Notes: generated by a model from the sequence alone, not told the origin. A DNA stretch of 64,000 bases from Duganella sp. 1411 (GCF_017833525.1 NZ_JAFICD010000002.1:930001-994000), one strand, 5' to 3'. Counted from the first letter of the stretch, positions 21,169 through 29,428 are shown. A program made the numbers and translations.

Positions 21169-21711
21169 TCAGCGCTCGCCCTTGAAGGTCTCGCGGCCCA
21201 CTTCGACGGTGGTGGTGCCGTCGGTCAGCCAGATCTGGCCGTCCTGGATCGTGCATTGCAGCTGCATCGAGCGCTGCGCCATCCGCGCCAGTTGCTCGGT
21301 GGCGTCGGCGTTCAAATTGATCACGGTCAGGTTCTTGCAGCGCTCGACCTTGTTGGCCAGCGCCTTCCACCAGATATGGCTGGTGGCCGCGTAGCTGTAC
21401 ACGTACACGTGCTCCGAACGGCCGCTGGCCTTCAGGATCACCTTCTCGTCCGGCTGGCCGACCTCGATCCACAGCTGGATCGCGCCGGTCAAGTCCTTCT
21501 GCCAGATATCCGGCTCTTCGACGTCGAACAAGCCCTTGGTGAAGGTCAGCGCCTCGTTGGCGTGGATCGCGAAGGCCACCAGCCGCACCATCATGCGCTC
21601 GTCGGTCTCGGACGGATGCCGCGCCAGGGTCAGCGACTGGGTCTCGTAGAAATTGCGGTCCATGTCCGCGATCTGCAGGTCGGCTTTATAAATTGTTGCT
21701 TTGAGGGCCAT
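21169..21711 (-). CDS. yaeQ: YaeQ-family protein
   Basis: Small PD-(D/E)XK-fold protein of unclear role. In E. coli and Salmonella it is tied to RfaH-dependent expression by multicopy suppression; no enzyme activity is proven. 180 residues, normal length. Typical motifs: MALKATIYKADLQIADMDRN, HPSETDERMMVRLVAFA, GLFDVEEPDIW, LWIEVGQPDEK and CTIQDGQIWLTDG. It lies 18 bases downstream of purU on the same strand, so it is probably expressed with it. It ends only 6 bases from the convergent amidohydrolase gene. Confidence 0.94.
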   Translation of the reverse strand: MALKATIYKADLQIADMDRNFYETQSLTLARHPSETDERMMVRLVAFAIHANEALTFTKGLFDVEEPDIWQKDLTGAIQLWIEVGQPDEKVILKASGRSEHVYVYSYAATSHIWWKALANKVERCKNLTVINLNADATEQLARMAQRSMQLQCTIQDGQIWLTDGTTTVEVGRETFKGER

Positions 21712-21729
21712 CGGTCAATCTCGGATAAA

Positions 21730-22608
21730 TTATTTGAAGACGACAGTCTTGTCGCCGTTCTGCAAAATGCGGTGCTCGACGAACCACTTCACGGCGCGCG
21801 CCAGCACCACGCACTCGACGTCGCGGCCGATCGCCGACAGCGTCTCGGCGTCCATCGAGTGGTCGACCCGCTCGACGTCCTGCTCGATGATCGGACCCTC
21901 GTCCAGATCGCCGGTGACGAAGTGCGCGGTCGCGCCGATCAGCTTGACGCCGCGGTGGTGCGCCTGCGCATACGGCTTGGCGCCCTTGAAGCTGGGCAGG
22001 AAGGAATGGTGGATATTGATCGCCTTGCCCTTCAACGCCGTGCACAGGCCAGGCGACAGGATCTGCATGTAGCGCGCCAGCACCACCAGGTCGATCTGGT
22101 GGGTCGCCATCAGCTCGATGATCTTGGCTTCCTGCGCCAGCTTCGCCTCCTGCGGCGCGCCGGTGGCCAGCGGCAGGTGGTGGAACGGAATATTGTAGCT
22201 CGCCGCCAGCTGGTAGAAATCCATGTGGTTCGACACGATCGCCGGAATCTCCACCGGCAGCAGGCCGCTCTTGTAGCGGAACAGCAGATCGTTCAGGCAA
22301 TGGCCGATCTTCGACACCATCAGCATCACGCGCGGCTTGTAGTGGGCGTCGCGCATTTCCCAGGTCAATTGCATGTCGGCCGCCAGCAGGCCGAAGTCGG
22401 CGCGCAGCAACTCGTCGTCGATGGCGCGGTCCTCCAGCGCGAAGTGCACGCGCATGAAGAACAGGCGCGATTCGCTGTCGCCGAACTGCGCCGAATCGAT
22501 GATGTTGCAGCCGTGGTCGGCCAGAAAACCCGAGACGCGATGCACGATGCCGCGCTGATCGAGGCAAGAAATAGTCAGGATGTATTCGGGATTTACGGGT
22601 TTGGTCAT
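21730..22608 (-). CDS. purU: Formyltetrahydrofolate deformylase
   Basis: Hydrolyses 10-formyl-THF to formate and THF, balancing the one-carbon pool and feeding formate to PurT. Order: ACT domain (about 8-85: ILTISCLDQRGIVHRVSGFL), then the formyltransferase domain with VLARYMQIL, INIHHSFLPSFKGAKPY, the HHRGVKLIGATAHFV stretch and DLDEGPIIEQDVERVDH, which carry the catalytic Asn/His/Asp set. 292 residues from ATG 22608; an ATG two codons earlier (22614) is equally possible, and no strong Shine-Dalgarno decides. Upstream gene of the purU-yaeQ pair. Confidence 0.95.
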   Translation of the reverse strand: MTKPVNPEYILTISCLDQRGIVHRVSGFLADHGCNIIDSAQFGDSESRLFFMRVHFALEDRAIDDELLRADFGLLAADMQLTWEMRDAHYKPRVMLMVSKIGHCLNDLLFRYKSGLLPVEIPAIVSNHMDFYQLAASYNIPFHHLPLATGAPQEAKLAQEAKIIELMATHQIDLVVLARYMQILSPGLCTALKGKAINIHHSFLPSFKGAKPYAQAHHRGVKLIGATAHFVTGDLDEGPIIEQDVERVDHSMDAETLSAIGRDVECVVLARAVKWFVEHRILQNGDKTVVFK

Positions 22609-22746
22609 GGCCATCACGGTAGATTTCGATATCAACGGAACAATAACAAGGCCGGTATTGTCGCACGGCTGGGCTCATCGAGTAAAACTAGTGTGATTTT
22701 GGAACCTTTCCGCCTGAATGGTGTCTATCCGTGTGCCGACCACCCC

Positions 22747-22775
22747 CGCCGGGCCGAGAACCCGGCGTTTTTTTT
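22747..22775 (+). terminator. Intrinsic terminator just upstream of the phasin gene
   Basis: CGCCGGG (22747-22753), 7-nt loop, CCCGGCG (22761-22767), then eight T. It points toward the phasin gene, whose ATG is only 27 bases further, with no plus-strand gene between it and purU. It may attenuate a phasin leader or end a short upstream RNA. Confidence 0.75.
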
Positions 22776-22801
22776 AAACAAAGCACACGACGAGGCTCAC
22801 C

Positions 22802-23269
22802 ATGCTGTCCCCTTTCCCTTCGCAATTTCCCCAGCAATTTTTCACGCCCGCAGTCAAATCGCACCTGGAAACCATGCTCACGCTGTACACCGACATGGCG
22901 CAGCGCACGCTCGAAACGCTGCAAAGCCTCGGCGAGTTGAACCTGCAGCTGGGACGTGACCTGATCGCCGAATTCGGCGCCAACTGCCAGCGCGTGATGG
23001 CCGCCAGGGACGCCAGCCAACTGGGCGGCGCCGTCGGCGCACAGCTGATGCCGGGCGCCGCCGCGCTGCAAACGTACCAGCGCGGCCTGGCCGATCTGCT
23101 CGGCCGCAGCGGTTCGAGCATGGCGCAAACGGCGACCACCCACCTGCCGGCGGTACGCCGCACGGCCGGCGCCGTGGCCGAGGAATTCGTCAACCAAGCC
23201 TCGGAACAGACGGCGCGCGCCACCGAAAACCTGTCGCGCTACCACGCCGCGAGCCCATTGCGCCACTAA
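22802..23269 (+). CDS. Phasin-family protein
   Basis: Amphipathic helical protein that coats polyhydroxyalkanoate granules. 155 residues, nearly all helix. Typical phasin features: an N-terminal FPQQFFTPAVKSHLETM segment, the heptad-rich QRTLETLQSLGELNLQLGRD stretch, and an Ala/Gly/Thr-rich tail (MAQTATTHLPAVRRTAGAV). GAGG lies upstream. Together with bdhA at 5.6 kb it indicates a PHB-storing cell. An intrinsic terminator sits in its leader, so expression may be attenuated. Confidence 0.85.
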   Translation: MLSPFPSQFPQQFFTPAVKSHLETMLTLYTDMAQRTLETLQSLGELNLQLGRDLIAEFGANCQRVMAARDASQLGGAVGAQLMPGAAALQTYQRGLADLLGRSGSSMAQTATTHLPAVRRTAGAVAEEFVNQASEQTARATENLSRYHAASPLRH

Positions 23270-23397
23270 TCAGCCCGGCCCGCGAGCCGGCGCATGTGGA
23301 ACTTCCGTCAACCTTGCACCTCTAACCACACAGAGCGGCGGTTAGCGTCGCAGCTCCCCAACCCGACGGAACCACCAGTACCCACCAGGAGGAAGTT

Positions 23398-23769
23398 ATG
23401 GCAAGTAACAGCAATAACCCAGGAAACGACCAGCCGAAACCGAAAGGCACCGCCAAGCGTGGCTTTGCGGCGATGGATGAAGCCACCCAGCGCGCCATCG
23501 CCAGCAAGGGCGGACAAGCCGCCCACCAAAAAGGAACGGCACACGAATTCGACTCGGAAGAGGCGCGCAAGGCCGGCCAAAAAGGCGGCGAGGCGGTCAG
23601 CCGCGACCGCGAGCACATGGCGCAGATCGGCCGTAAAGGTGGCGAAAGCCGCCAGTCCGCCGCCCGCGCCAATGCCGAAAAAAACGCCGCGGCGGGCGGC
23701 GCCCGCAGCGGCAGCTCGGAACAATCGGCCAAGGGCGGCAGCCGCCAGGGCAAGGGCCCGGGCAGCTAA
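23398..23769 (+). CDS. KGG-motif stress-induced protein
   Basis: Small hydrophilic general-stress protein. 123 residues, rich in Gly, Ala, Lys, Gln and Ser, without Cys or Trp. It carries three KGG repeats (RAIASKGGQAAH, KAGQKGGEAVS, QIGRKGGESR), the signature of the KGG family that includes Bacillus GsiB. Such proteins are disordered and resemble plant LEA proteins; the molecular role is not established. A perfect AGGAGG precedes the ATG, suggesting high translation. Single-gene unit, closed by a strong hairpin shared with the convergent modE. Confidence 0.88.
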   Translation: MASNSNNPGNDQPKPKGTAKRGFAAMDEATQRAIASKGGQAAHQKGTAHEFDSEEARKAGQKGGEAVSRDREHMAQIGRKGGESRQSAARANAEKNAAAGGARSGSSEQSAKGGSRQGKGPGS

Positions 23770-23773
23770 GATC

Positions 23774-23806
23774 GATGGATGGGCGGGTTTGGCCCGCCCA
23801 TCCATC
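23774..23806. terminator. Perfect 14-bp hairpin between convergent genes
   Basis: GATGGATGGGCGGG (23774-23787), 5-nt loop, exact complement (23793-23806). It fills the 37-base gap between the KGG gene and the modE stop codon (23807-23809) and would stop or stabilise transcripts from both sides, although no T-tract follows. Confidence 0.6.
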
Positions 23807-24616
23807 CTACGCCGGCGTGCCGATGATGACGCTCGACGCCTTGAAGACGGCGATGACCTCGCTGCCGACCGCCAGCGCCAGCGCCTCGCCGCTCTCGCGG
23901 GTGACGATGGCGGCGATGACACCGCCGCCGCGCAATTCGATGCTCACTTCCGTATTGACGGCGCCCGGCACCAGGCGCGCGACCTTGCCGGCCAGCTGAT
24001 TGCGGGCCGACAAGCGCGCCGTCCCCATCTCCGCCACCACGATCACCGACGAGGCCTTGATCAACGCAAACGCTTCGGCACCGACGGTCAGACTGAGGCT
24101 GTCGCTGCTGTCCCGCGTGATGGTGGCCACGATGTGCTGGCCACCGGCGATCTCCAGCGTGATCTCGTCGTTGACGGCGCCCTCCTTCAAGTCCACCACC
24201 TTGCCGCTGAACTGGTTGCGCGCGCTGGTTTTCATCTTCATCCTTTGTATCAGTAGAAAATCGTCGGCCAGCGCGGACGACTGCCCGCTCAGATGCGCGA
24301 CAAACTTGCGGTGCTCTTCGTCAATCTTACGGAAGTTTTCCACCAACTGCGCGCCGCGCGGCGTCAACCGTGTGCCCCCGCCACCCTTGCCGCCGGCGGC
24401 CCGCTCCAGCAGCGGCTCGCCGGCCAGATTGTTCATCGCCTCGATCGCGTCCCACGCGCCTTTGTAGCTCATGCCCACCGCCTTGGCCGCGCTGGTGATC
24501 GAGCCGGTCGCGGCGATCGCCGCCAGCAAGGCCACCCGTTCCTGGCCGCCCAGCTTCTGGCCGTCGACGGTCATCCAGACGTTGCCTTGCAATGCCATGG
24601 TCGGTTTCATGATCAT
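23807..24616 (-). CDS. modE: ModE-family molybdate-responsive regulator
   Basis: Represses the molybdate uptake operon when molybdate is bound. 269 residues: N-terminal winged helix (VALLAAIAATGSITSAAKAV, MSYKGAWDAIEAMNNLAGEPL, TRLTPRGAQLV), then two Mop domains, each beginning SARNQ (SARNQFSGKVVDLKEGAVND; SARNQLAGKVARLVPGAVNT) that bind the oxyanion. The ATG at 24616 overlaps the modC TGA (ATGA) with GGAGG just before; an ATG at 24610 is the alternative. It is the last gene of modABCE, an arrangement differing from E. coli, where modE is upstream and divergent. Confidence 0.93.
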   Translation of the reverse strand: MIMKPTMALQGNVWMTVDGQKLGGQERVALLAAIAATGSITSAAKAVGMSYKGAWDAIEAMNNLAGEPLLERAAGGKGGGGTRLTPRGAQLVENFRKIDEEHRKFVAHLSGQSSALADDFLLIQRMKMKTSARNQFSGKVVDLKEGAVNDEITLEIAGGQHIVATITRDSSDSLSLTVGAEAFALIKASSVIVVAEMGTARLSARNQLAGKVARLVPGAVNTEVSIELRGGGVIAAIVTRESGEALALAVGSEVIAVFKASSVIIGTPA

Positions 24617-25290
24617 TGCTCCTCCGCGTAGACGATGCGGCCCTGCTCCATGCGCAGCACGTGGTCGCCGAACGCGCTGACGTCCTCCGGATCGTGGGTG
24701 ATTAAAATCATCGGTATCGCCAGCTTGCGCTGCAGCGCGTCGAGTTCGGCGCGCATGCGCTCGCGCAGGCCGTGGTCCAGCGCCGCGAACGGCTCGTCCA
24801 GCAACAGCGCGTCCGGCCGGGGCGCCAGCGCGCGCGCCAACGCCACGCGCTGGCGCTGGCCACCGGACAACTCATGCGGCAGCTGGTGCGCCACGTGCTC
24901 CAGTTCAAACGCCCGCAGCCAATAAGCGATGGCCTCGCCGTCGACGCGCGACCACGGATTGCGCCAGCCGCGCTGCAAGCCGAAACCGATATTCTGCCGC
25001 ACATTCAAATGCGGGAACAAGGCGTAATCCTGGAACAGGTAGGCCACCCGCCGCCGCTGCGGCGCCACGTCGATACCGGCGCCGCTGTCGAACAGACGGC
25101 GCCCCGCCAGCTCGATCCGGCCGTGATCCGGCGTCGCCAGGCCGGCCAGCGCCTTCAGCAGCTGGCTCTTGCCGGCGCCGGACGGCCCGTGGATCACCAC
25201 GCGCTGGCTGGCCGATTCGAAGCGCGCGCTCAGCTCGAAGATGCGGGCGCCGGAGCGCAGGGTCTTGCCGATGTCGACTTTGATTTGCAT
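24613..25290 (-). CDS. modC: Molybdate ABC transporter ATP-binding protein (short form)
   Basis: Energises molybdate import with ModB. Walker A HGPSGAGKS, Q-loop YLFQDYALFPHL, signature LSGGQRQRVALARAL, Walker B ALLLDEPFAALD and switch His in ILITHDPEDV. 225 residues, so it lacks the C-terminal TOBE/Mop regulatory domain present in the roughly 350-residue E. coli ModC; molybdate sensing may rest wholly on ModE. Stop overlaps the modE start, and the start lies 2 bases after the modB stop. Confidence 0.95.
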   Translation of the reverse strand: MQIKVDIGKTLRSGARIFELSARFESASQRVVIHGPSGAGKSQLLKALAGLATPDHGRIELAGRRLFDSGAGIDVAPQRRRVAYLFQDYALFPHLNVRQNIGFGLQRGWRNPWSRVDGEAIAYWLRAFELEHVAHQLPHELSGGQRQRVALARALAPRPDALLLDEPFAALDHGLRERMRAELDALQRKLAIPMILITHDPEDVSAFGDHVLRMEQGRIVYAEEQ

Positions 25291-25292
25291 GG

Positions 25293-25979
25293 TCACCCCA
25301 AGGGATTGCGGTTCGGCGTCAGCTTGTTGGCAACGATCAGCACGGTGATGCACACCACCGACGTGATGACCACCAGCAGATTGGCGCTGTCGTCCTGTCC
25401 GGCCTGGACCGCCTCGTAGACGGCGATCGACAGCGTCTGCGTCTTGCCGGGAATGCTGCCGGCGACCATCAAGGTCGCGCCGAACTCGCCCATCGAGCGC
25501 GCGAACGCCAGCAAGGTGCCGCCCAGCACGCCGCGCCACGCCAGCGGCAGCGTCACGCGCAGAAACACGCCGAACGGCGGCACGCCCAGCACTTGCGCGG
25601 CCTGTTCCAATTGCCGGTCGACCGACTCGAAGGCCGCGCGCGCGCCCTTGAGCACCAGCGGAAACGCCACCACGGCCGCGGCGATCACCGCCGCCTGCCA
25701 GGTGAAGATCAGGTTGATGCCGAAGCTGTCGCGCAACCAGGCGCCGATCACGCCTTCGCGGCCGATCACCACCAGCAGGTAGTAACCGAGCACCGTCGGC
25801 GGCATCACCATCGGCAAGGTCAGCAGCGCGTCGAGCAGCTCGCGGCCGGGGAAACGCTTGCGCGCCAGCAGATAGCCCAGCGCCACGCCCAACACCAGAT
25901 CGATCAGCGTGGCCCACAGCGCCACCTTCAATGACAGGCGCAGCGCGATCCAGGCCGGCTCCGAGAAAATACTATCCAA
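25293..25979 (-). CDS. modB: Molybdate ABC transporter permease
   Basis: Inner-membrane channel subunit. 228 residues with about five to six TM helices; the family EAA loop is LEQAAQVLGVPPFGVFLRVT, and the typical RSMGEFGATLMVAGSIPGKT and TLPMVMPPTVLGYYLL motifs are present. Second gene of the mod operon, 15 bases after modA and 2 bases before modC. Confidence 0.95.
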   Translation of the reverse strand: MDSIFSEPAWIALRLSLKVALWATLIDLVLGVALGYLLARKRFPGRELLDALLTLPMVMPPTVLGYYLLVVIGREGVIGAWLRDSFGINLIFTWQAAVIAAAVVAFPLVLKGARAAFESVDRQLEQAAQVLGVPPFGVFLRVTLPLAWRGVLGGTLLAFARSMGEFGATLMVAGSIPGKTQTLSIAVYEAVQAGQDDSANLLVVITSVVCITVLIVANKLTPNRNPLG

Positions 25980-25994
25980 CCGCGCGCTCCTGCG

Positions 25995-26744
25995 TCACGA
26001 ACGGCCGAAGCCATGCCGCGCCAGTATCGCCTGCGCGGCCGGCGACAGAACGTAGTCGACAAACTTGCGGCCGGCCGCCGGCTGCGGGCCGGCGGCGATC
26101 GCGGCGATCGGATAGCTGACCGGGGTCGCGGTCGGTACCGTGGCGATCACCCGCACCTTGTCCTTCTGGACGATGGCGTCGGTGGCGTAGACGAAGCCGG
26201 CGTCGACCTCGCCACGGGCGACGTAATCGAGGCTCTGGCGCACCGAGGTGCCGAAGATGGCTTTCGGCTCGACCGCCGCCCACAGCTTGGCCTGCTCCAG
26301 CGCTTGCCTGGCGTAGCGCCCGACCGGCACGCTGGCCGGGTTGCCCATCGTGACGCGGGTGACGGCCGCTTGCCGCAGGTCGGCCACGCTTTTGAGCGCC
26401 AGCGTGCTGTTGGCCGGGGCGATCAGCACCAGGGTGTTGGTGGCGAAGTCGCGGCGGCTGCCGGCGGCCAGCAGTTTGAGCGACTCGGCCTTGTCCATCG
26501 CGTCCTGGTCGGCGGAGGCGAACACGTCGACAGGAGCGCCTTTGGCGATCTGCTGCACCAGCGGGTCGGAGGCGGCGAAGTTGAACAATACCTTGTCACC
26601 GGCGTGTTCCTTCTCGTAGGCGGCGCCGATTTCCTTGAAGGCGTTGGTCAGGCTGGCGGCGGCCGACACCGTGATGTCGGTGGCCGACGCCGTTGCGGCA
26701 ACGGTTGCCAGGACCGTCGTCATGATCATCTTCAAAGCCCGCAT
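25995..26744 (-). CDS. modA: Periplasmic molybdate-binding protein
   Basis: Captures molybdate or tungstate for ModBC. 249 residues with a signal peptide ending near residue 21 (ATASA). Oxyanion-contact motifs are seen: VSAAASLTNAFKEI, FNFAASDPLVQQI and GAPVDVFASADQDAMD, then VGRYARQAL and VDAGFVYATDA with the conserved Tyr region. First gene of modABCE. Its operator (26897-26920) is about 150 bases upstream, on the far side of a family A repeat. Confidence 0.95.
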   Translation of the reverse strand: MRALKMIMTTVLATVAATASATDITVSAAASLTNAFKEIGAAYEKEHAGDKVLFNFAASDPLVQQIAKGAPVDVFASADQDAMDKAESLKLLAAGSRRDFATNTLVLIAPANSTLALKSVADLRQAAVTRVTMGNPASVPVGRYARQALEQAKLWAAVEPKAIFGTSVRQSLDYVARGEVDAGFVYATDAIVQKDKVRVIATVPTATPVSYPIAAIAAGPQPAAGRKFVDYVLSPAAQAILARHGFGRS

Positions 26745-26764
26745 ACTTCTCCTTTATGGTGATG

Positions 26765-26862
26765 ACGTAGGGCGGATTAGGCGGAACGCCGTAATCCGCC
26801 ATTGCCTGCGCCGCCGATGACGCATGCAATGGCGGATTACGCTGCACTAATCCGCCTTACGT
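26765..26862. repeat. Family A palindromic repeat, full copy in the mod leader
   Basis: Starts ACGTAGGGCGGATTAGGCGG and ends TAATCCGCCTTACGT; inverted arms around CCGCCGATGA. It lies 20 bases upstream of the modA start codon, between modA and the ModE box. Confidence 0.92.
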
Positions 26863-26896
26863 GATTCCCCGTTTGGCACCGACCTTACGGGTCGAT

Positions 26897-26920
26897 CGCA
26901 ATATACCTGATTATATAACG
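26897..26920. promoter_or_regulatory. ModE-binding operator
   Basis: CGCAATATA - CCTGAT - TATATAACG: two half-sites CGnnATATA in inverted orientation spaced by 6 bases, essentially the E. coli ModE box (TATATA-N6-TATATA type flanked by CG). It lies between modA (minus) and the GbsR-type gene (plus). Repression of modA is the obvious role; an effect on the plus-strand gene is possible. Confidence 0.85.
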
Positions 26921-26953
26921 AGGCCGGCGCCAGCGGCTTGCAGGAAACTCTTT

Positions 26954-26976
26954 TATAATTTCAGGAATTACTGAAA
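26954..26976 (+). promoter_or_regulatory. -10 box overlapping an 18-bp palindrome, GbsR/cyd promoter
   Basis: TATAAT (26954-26959) is followed by and overlaps the perfect dyad TTTCAG-GAATTA-CTGAAA (26959-26976), 22 bases before the GbsR-type start codon. A repressor bound here would block the promoter; autoregulation by the gene it precedes is the simple inference. Confidence 0.6.
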
Positions 26977-26998
26977 ATTCAAAACAAAGGAAAGATCC

Positions 26999-27643
26999 AT
27001 GTCCCCCACGCCTGTCGACGTCGCCCCGCTCACCCCGCTGGCCCAGCGTTTCATCATGCACTTCGGCGAAATGGGTAGCCGCTGGGGCATCAACCGCACC
27101 GTCGGCCAGATCTACGCCCTGCTGTACGTCAGCGCCCGGCCGCTGAACGCCGACGAGATCGCCGAATCGCTGTCGTTCTCCCGCTCCAACGTGTCGATGG
27201 GACTGAAGGAGCTGCAATCGTGGCGCCTGGTCAAGCTGCTGCACAAACCGAACGACCGCCGCGAATACTTCGAGCCGCCCAAGGATATCTGGGACATCTT
27301 CAAAGCCCTGCTGGAGGAACGCCGCCGCCGCGAAATCGAACCGACCTTGTCGATGCTGCGCGACGCGCTGCTGGAAACCCCGTCGAACGAGGCCGACCGC
27401 GCAGCCCAGCAGCGCATGCGCGAGATGTACGACCTGATCGAGCTGTCCAGCTCATGGTTCGACGACGTGCAGCGGCTGTCGCCGGAAACGCTGGCCTCGC
27501 TGATGAAGATGGGTTCCAAGGTCAAGAAACTGATCGACGTCGGCGAATCGGTGCGCGACACCTTCCGCTTCGGCCACCGCGAGGACGACAAGTCCGGCGC
27601 CACGCAGCAGGAAGACGACGCCACCGGCAAGGACCGGCCATGA
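26999..27643 (+). CDS. GbsR/MarR-family transcriptional regulator
   Basis: Winged-helix regulator of the GbsR branch: FIMHFGEMGSRWGINRTVGQ, LYVSARPLNADEIAESLSFS, RSNVSMGLKELQSWRLVKLL and the wing PNDRREYFE; a helical C-terminal half and a charged tail. 214 residues. AAGGAAAG precedes the ATG. Its TGA overlaps the ATG of the cydP-like gene, so it leads an operon gbsR-like, cydP, cydA, cydB, cydX and probably controls it. The signal is unknown; a palindrome overlaps its own -10 box. Confidence 0.9.
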   Translation: MSPTPVDVAPLTPLAQRFIMHFGEMGSRWGINRTVGQIYALLYVSARPLNADEIAESLSFSRSNVSMGLKELQSWRLVKLLHKPNDRREYFEPPKDIWDIFKALLEERRRREIEPTLSMLRDALLETPSNEADRAAQQRMREMYDLIELSSSWFDDVQRLSPETLASLMKMGSKVKKLIDVGESVRDTFRFGHREDDKSGATQQEDDATGKDRP

Positions 27644-27846
27644 GCCTGCGCCAACGTTACGGCACGCCGCTGGCGCTGGCCATCACGCTGGCGCTCATCG
27701 TCAAGGCCCTGATCCTTTACGGCCTGTGGTACGCGTTCTTTTCCGCGCCGCAGGCCAAACACATGCGCATGCCGACCGCCAGGGTCGAACACCACCTGCT
27801 GGCGCCGGCATCCCCTCCTCCAACATCCCACGAAAGTAGAAAATGA
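27640..27846 (+). CDS. cydP: CydP-like small subunit of cytochrome bd oxidase
   Basis: 68-residue membrane protein with one TM helix (about 12-34: ALAITLALIVKALILYGLW, then YAFFSAP) and a Pro/His-rich tail. It fits the small CydP proteins found beside cydAB in beta- and gammaproteobacteria. Its ATG overlaps the regulator stop (ATGA), and its own TGA overlaps the cydA ATG, so all three are translationally coupled. Easily missed because it is short. Identification rests on position, length and the K-A-L-I-L-Y-x-L-W-Y pattern, hence moderate certainty. Confidence 0.75.
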   Translation: MSLRQRYGTPLALAITLALIVKALILYGLWYAFFSAPQAKHMRMPTARVEHHLLAPASPPPTSHESRK

Positions 27847-29408
27847 GTCCGCTCGACGATGTCGTCAGTTTATCGCGCCTGCAATTCGCCGCGACCGCGA
27901 TGTATCACTTCCTGTTCGTACCGCTCACCTTGGGCCTGGCCTGGATACTCTTCATCATGGAATCGGTCTACGTCATGACCGGCAAAGAGATCTACCAGGA
28001 CATGACCAAGTTCTGGGGCAAGCTATTCGGCATCAACTTCGCCATGGGCGTCACCACCGGCATCACCCTCGAATTCCAGTTCGGCACCAATTGGGCCTAC
28101 TACTCCCACTACGTCGGCGACATCTTCGGCACGCCGCTGGCGATCGAAGGCATGATGGCCTTCTTCCTCGAATCGACCTTCGTCGGCCTGTTCTTCTTCG
28201 GCTGGAACAAGCTCTCGCGCGTGCAGCACCTGGGCGTGACCTTCCTCGTCGCGCTCGGCTCCAGCCTGTCGGCGCTGTGGATACTGATCGCCAACGGCTG
28301 GATGAACCACCCGGTCGGCGCCGAGTTCAACTTCGAGACCATGCGCATGGAGCTGGTCAGCATCACCGAAGTGATCTTCAATCCGGTGGCCCAGGTCAAG
28401 TTCGTCCACACCGTCGCCGCCGGCTACGTGACGGCCTCGATGTTCGTGCTCGGCATCTCGGCCTTCTACCTGCTCAAGGCGCGCGACGTCAACTTCGCGC
28501 TGCGCTCGTTCGCCATCGCGGCCGGCTTCGGCCTGCTGTCGACCTTGTCGGTGATCGTGCTGGGCGACGAATCGGGCTACACCGTCGGCGAGGTCAACCA
28601 GGCCAAGCTGGCGGCCATCGAGGCCGAATGGGAGACCCAGCCGGCGCCGGCCGGCATCACCGTGTTCGGCCTGCCCAATGAGCAAACCCAGCGCACCGAC
28701 TATGCCGTCAAGATACCGTACGCGCTGGGCCTGATCGCCACGCGCTCGGTGGACAAGCAAGTGCTCGGCATCAAGGAGCTCAAGCAAAACAACGAAGCGC
28801 GCATCCGCAACGGCATGCGCGCCTATGCCGCGCTCGAGCGCCTGAAGTCGGGCGACAAGTCGCCCGCGGCGCGCGCCGCCTTCGCCGCATTGCGGGACGA
28901 CCTCGGCCACGGCCTGCTGCTGAAGAAGTACACGCCCAACGTCGTCGACGCCTCCGACGCGCAAATCAGGATGGCGGCCAACGACACCGTGCCGAAAGTG
29001 GCGCCGATGTTCTGGTCGTTCCGCATCATGGTCGCGCTGGGGCTGATGTTCCTGTTCATCTTCAGCGCCTCGTTCTACTTCCTGGTGCGCAAGCGCCTGG
29101 CCGCGCAGCGCTGGCTGCTCAAGCTGGCGGTGGCGGCCATTCCGCTGCCGTGGGTCGCGGCCGAGCTGGGCTGGGTGGTGGCCGAATACGGCCGCCAGCC
29201 ATGGACCATCGCCGGCATCCTGCCGACGCACTTGTCGGCATCCAGCCTGCAGGCGGGCAGCCTGTACTTCAGCCTGGCCGGCTTCATCGGCTTCTACACC
29301 TTGCTGCTGGTGGTTGAAATGACGTTGATGGTCAAGTTCGCGCGGCAAGGGCCGAGCAGCCTGCACACCGGCAAATACCACTGGGAGCACAAGGCGGCAA
29401 TGGCTTGA
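27843..29408 (+). CDS. cydA: Cytochrome bd ubiquinol oxidase subunit I
   Basis: Quinol-oxidising subunit of the high-affinity terminal oxidase, in the inner membrane. 521 residues, with a Q-loop of the long (E. coli) kind. Haem ligands by position: His22 (b595), His189 and Met396 (b558). Typical motifs: FGTNWAYYSHYVGDIFGTPL, MMAFFLESTFVGLFFFGWN, ANGWMNHPVG and the C-terminal GRQPWTIAGILPTHLSAS. It starts inside the cydP stop codon. A hairpin lies in the 105-base gap before cydB. Confidence 0.98.
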   Translation: MSPLDDVVSLSRLQFAATAMYHFLFVPLTLGLAWILFIMESVYVMTGKEIYQDMTKFWGKLFGINFAMGVTTGITLEFQFGTNWAYYSHYVGDIFGTPLAIEGMMAFFLESTFVGLFFFGWNKLSRVQHLGVTFLVALGSSLSALWILIANGWMNHPVGAEFNFETMRMELVSITEVIFNPVAQVKFVHTVAAGYVTASMFVLGISAFYLLKARDVNFALRSFAIAAGFGLLSTLSVIVLGDESGYTVGEVNQAKLAAIEAEWETQPAPAGITVFGLPNEQTQRTDYAVKIPYALGLIATRSVDKQVLGIKELKQNNEARIRNGMRAYAALERLKSGDKSPAARAAFAALRDDLGHGLLLKKYTPNVVDASDAQIRMAANDTVPKVAPMFWSFRIMVALGLMFLFIFSASFYFLVRKRLAAQRWLLKLAVAAIPLPWVAAELGWVVAEYGRQPWTIAGILPTHLSASSLQAGSLYFSLAGFIGFYTLLLVVEMTLMVKFARQGPSSLHTGKYHWEHKAAMA

Positions 29409-29428
29409 ACCCGCACGGCGGCGCATAG

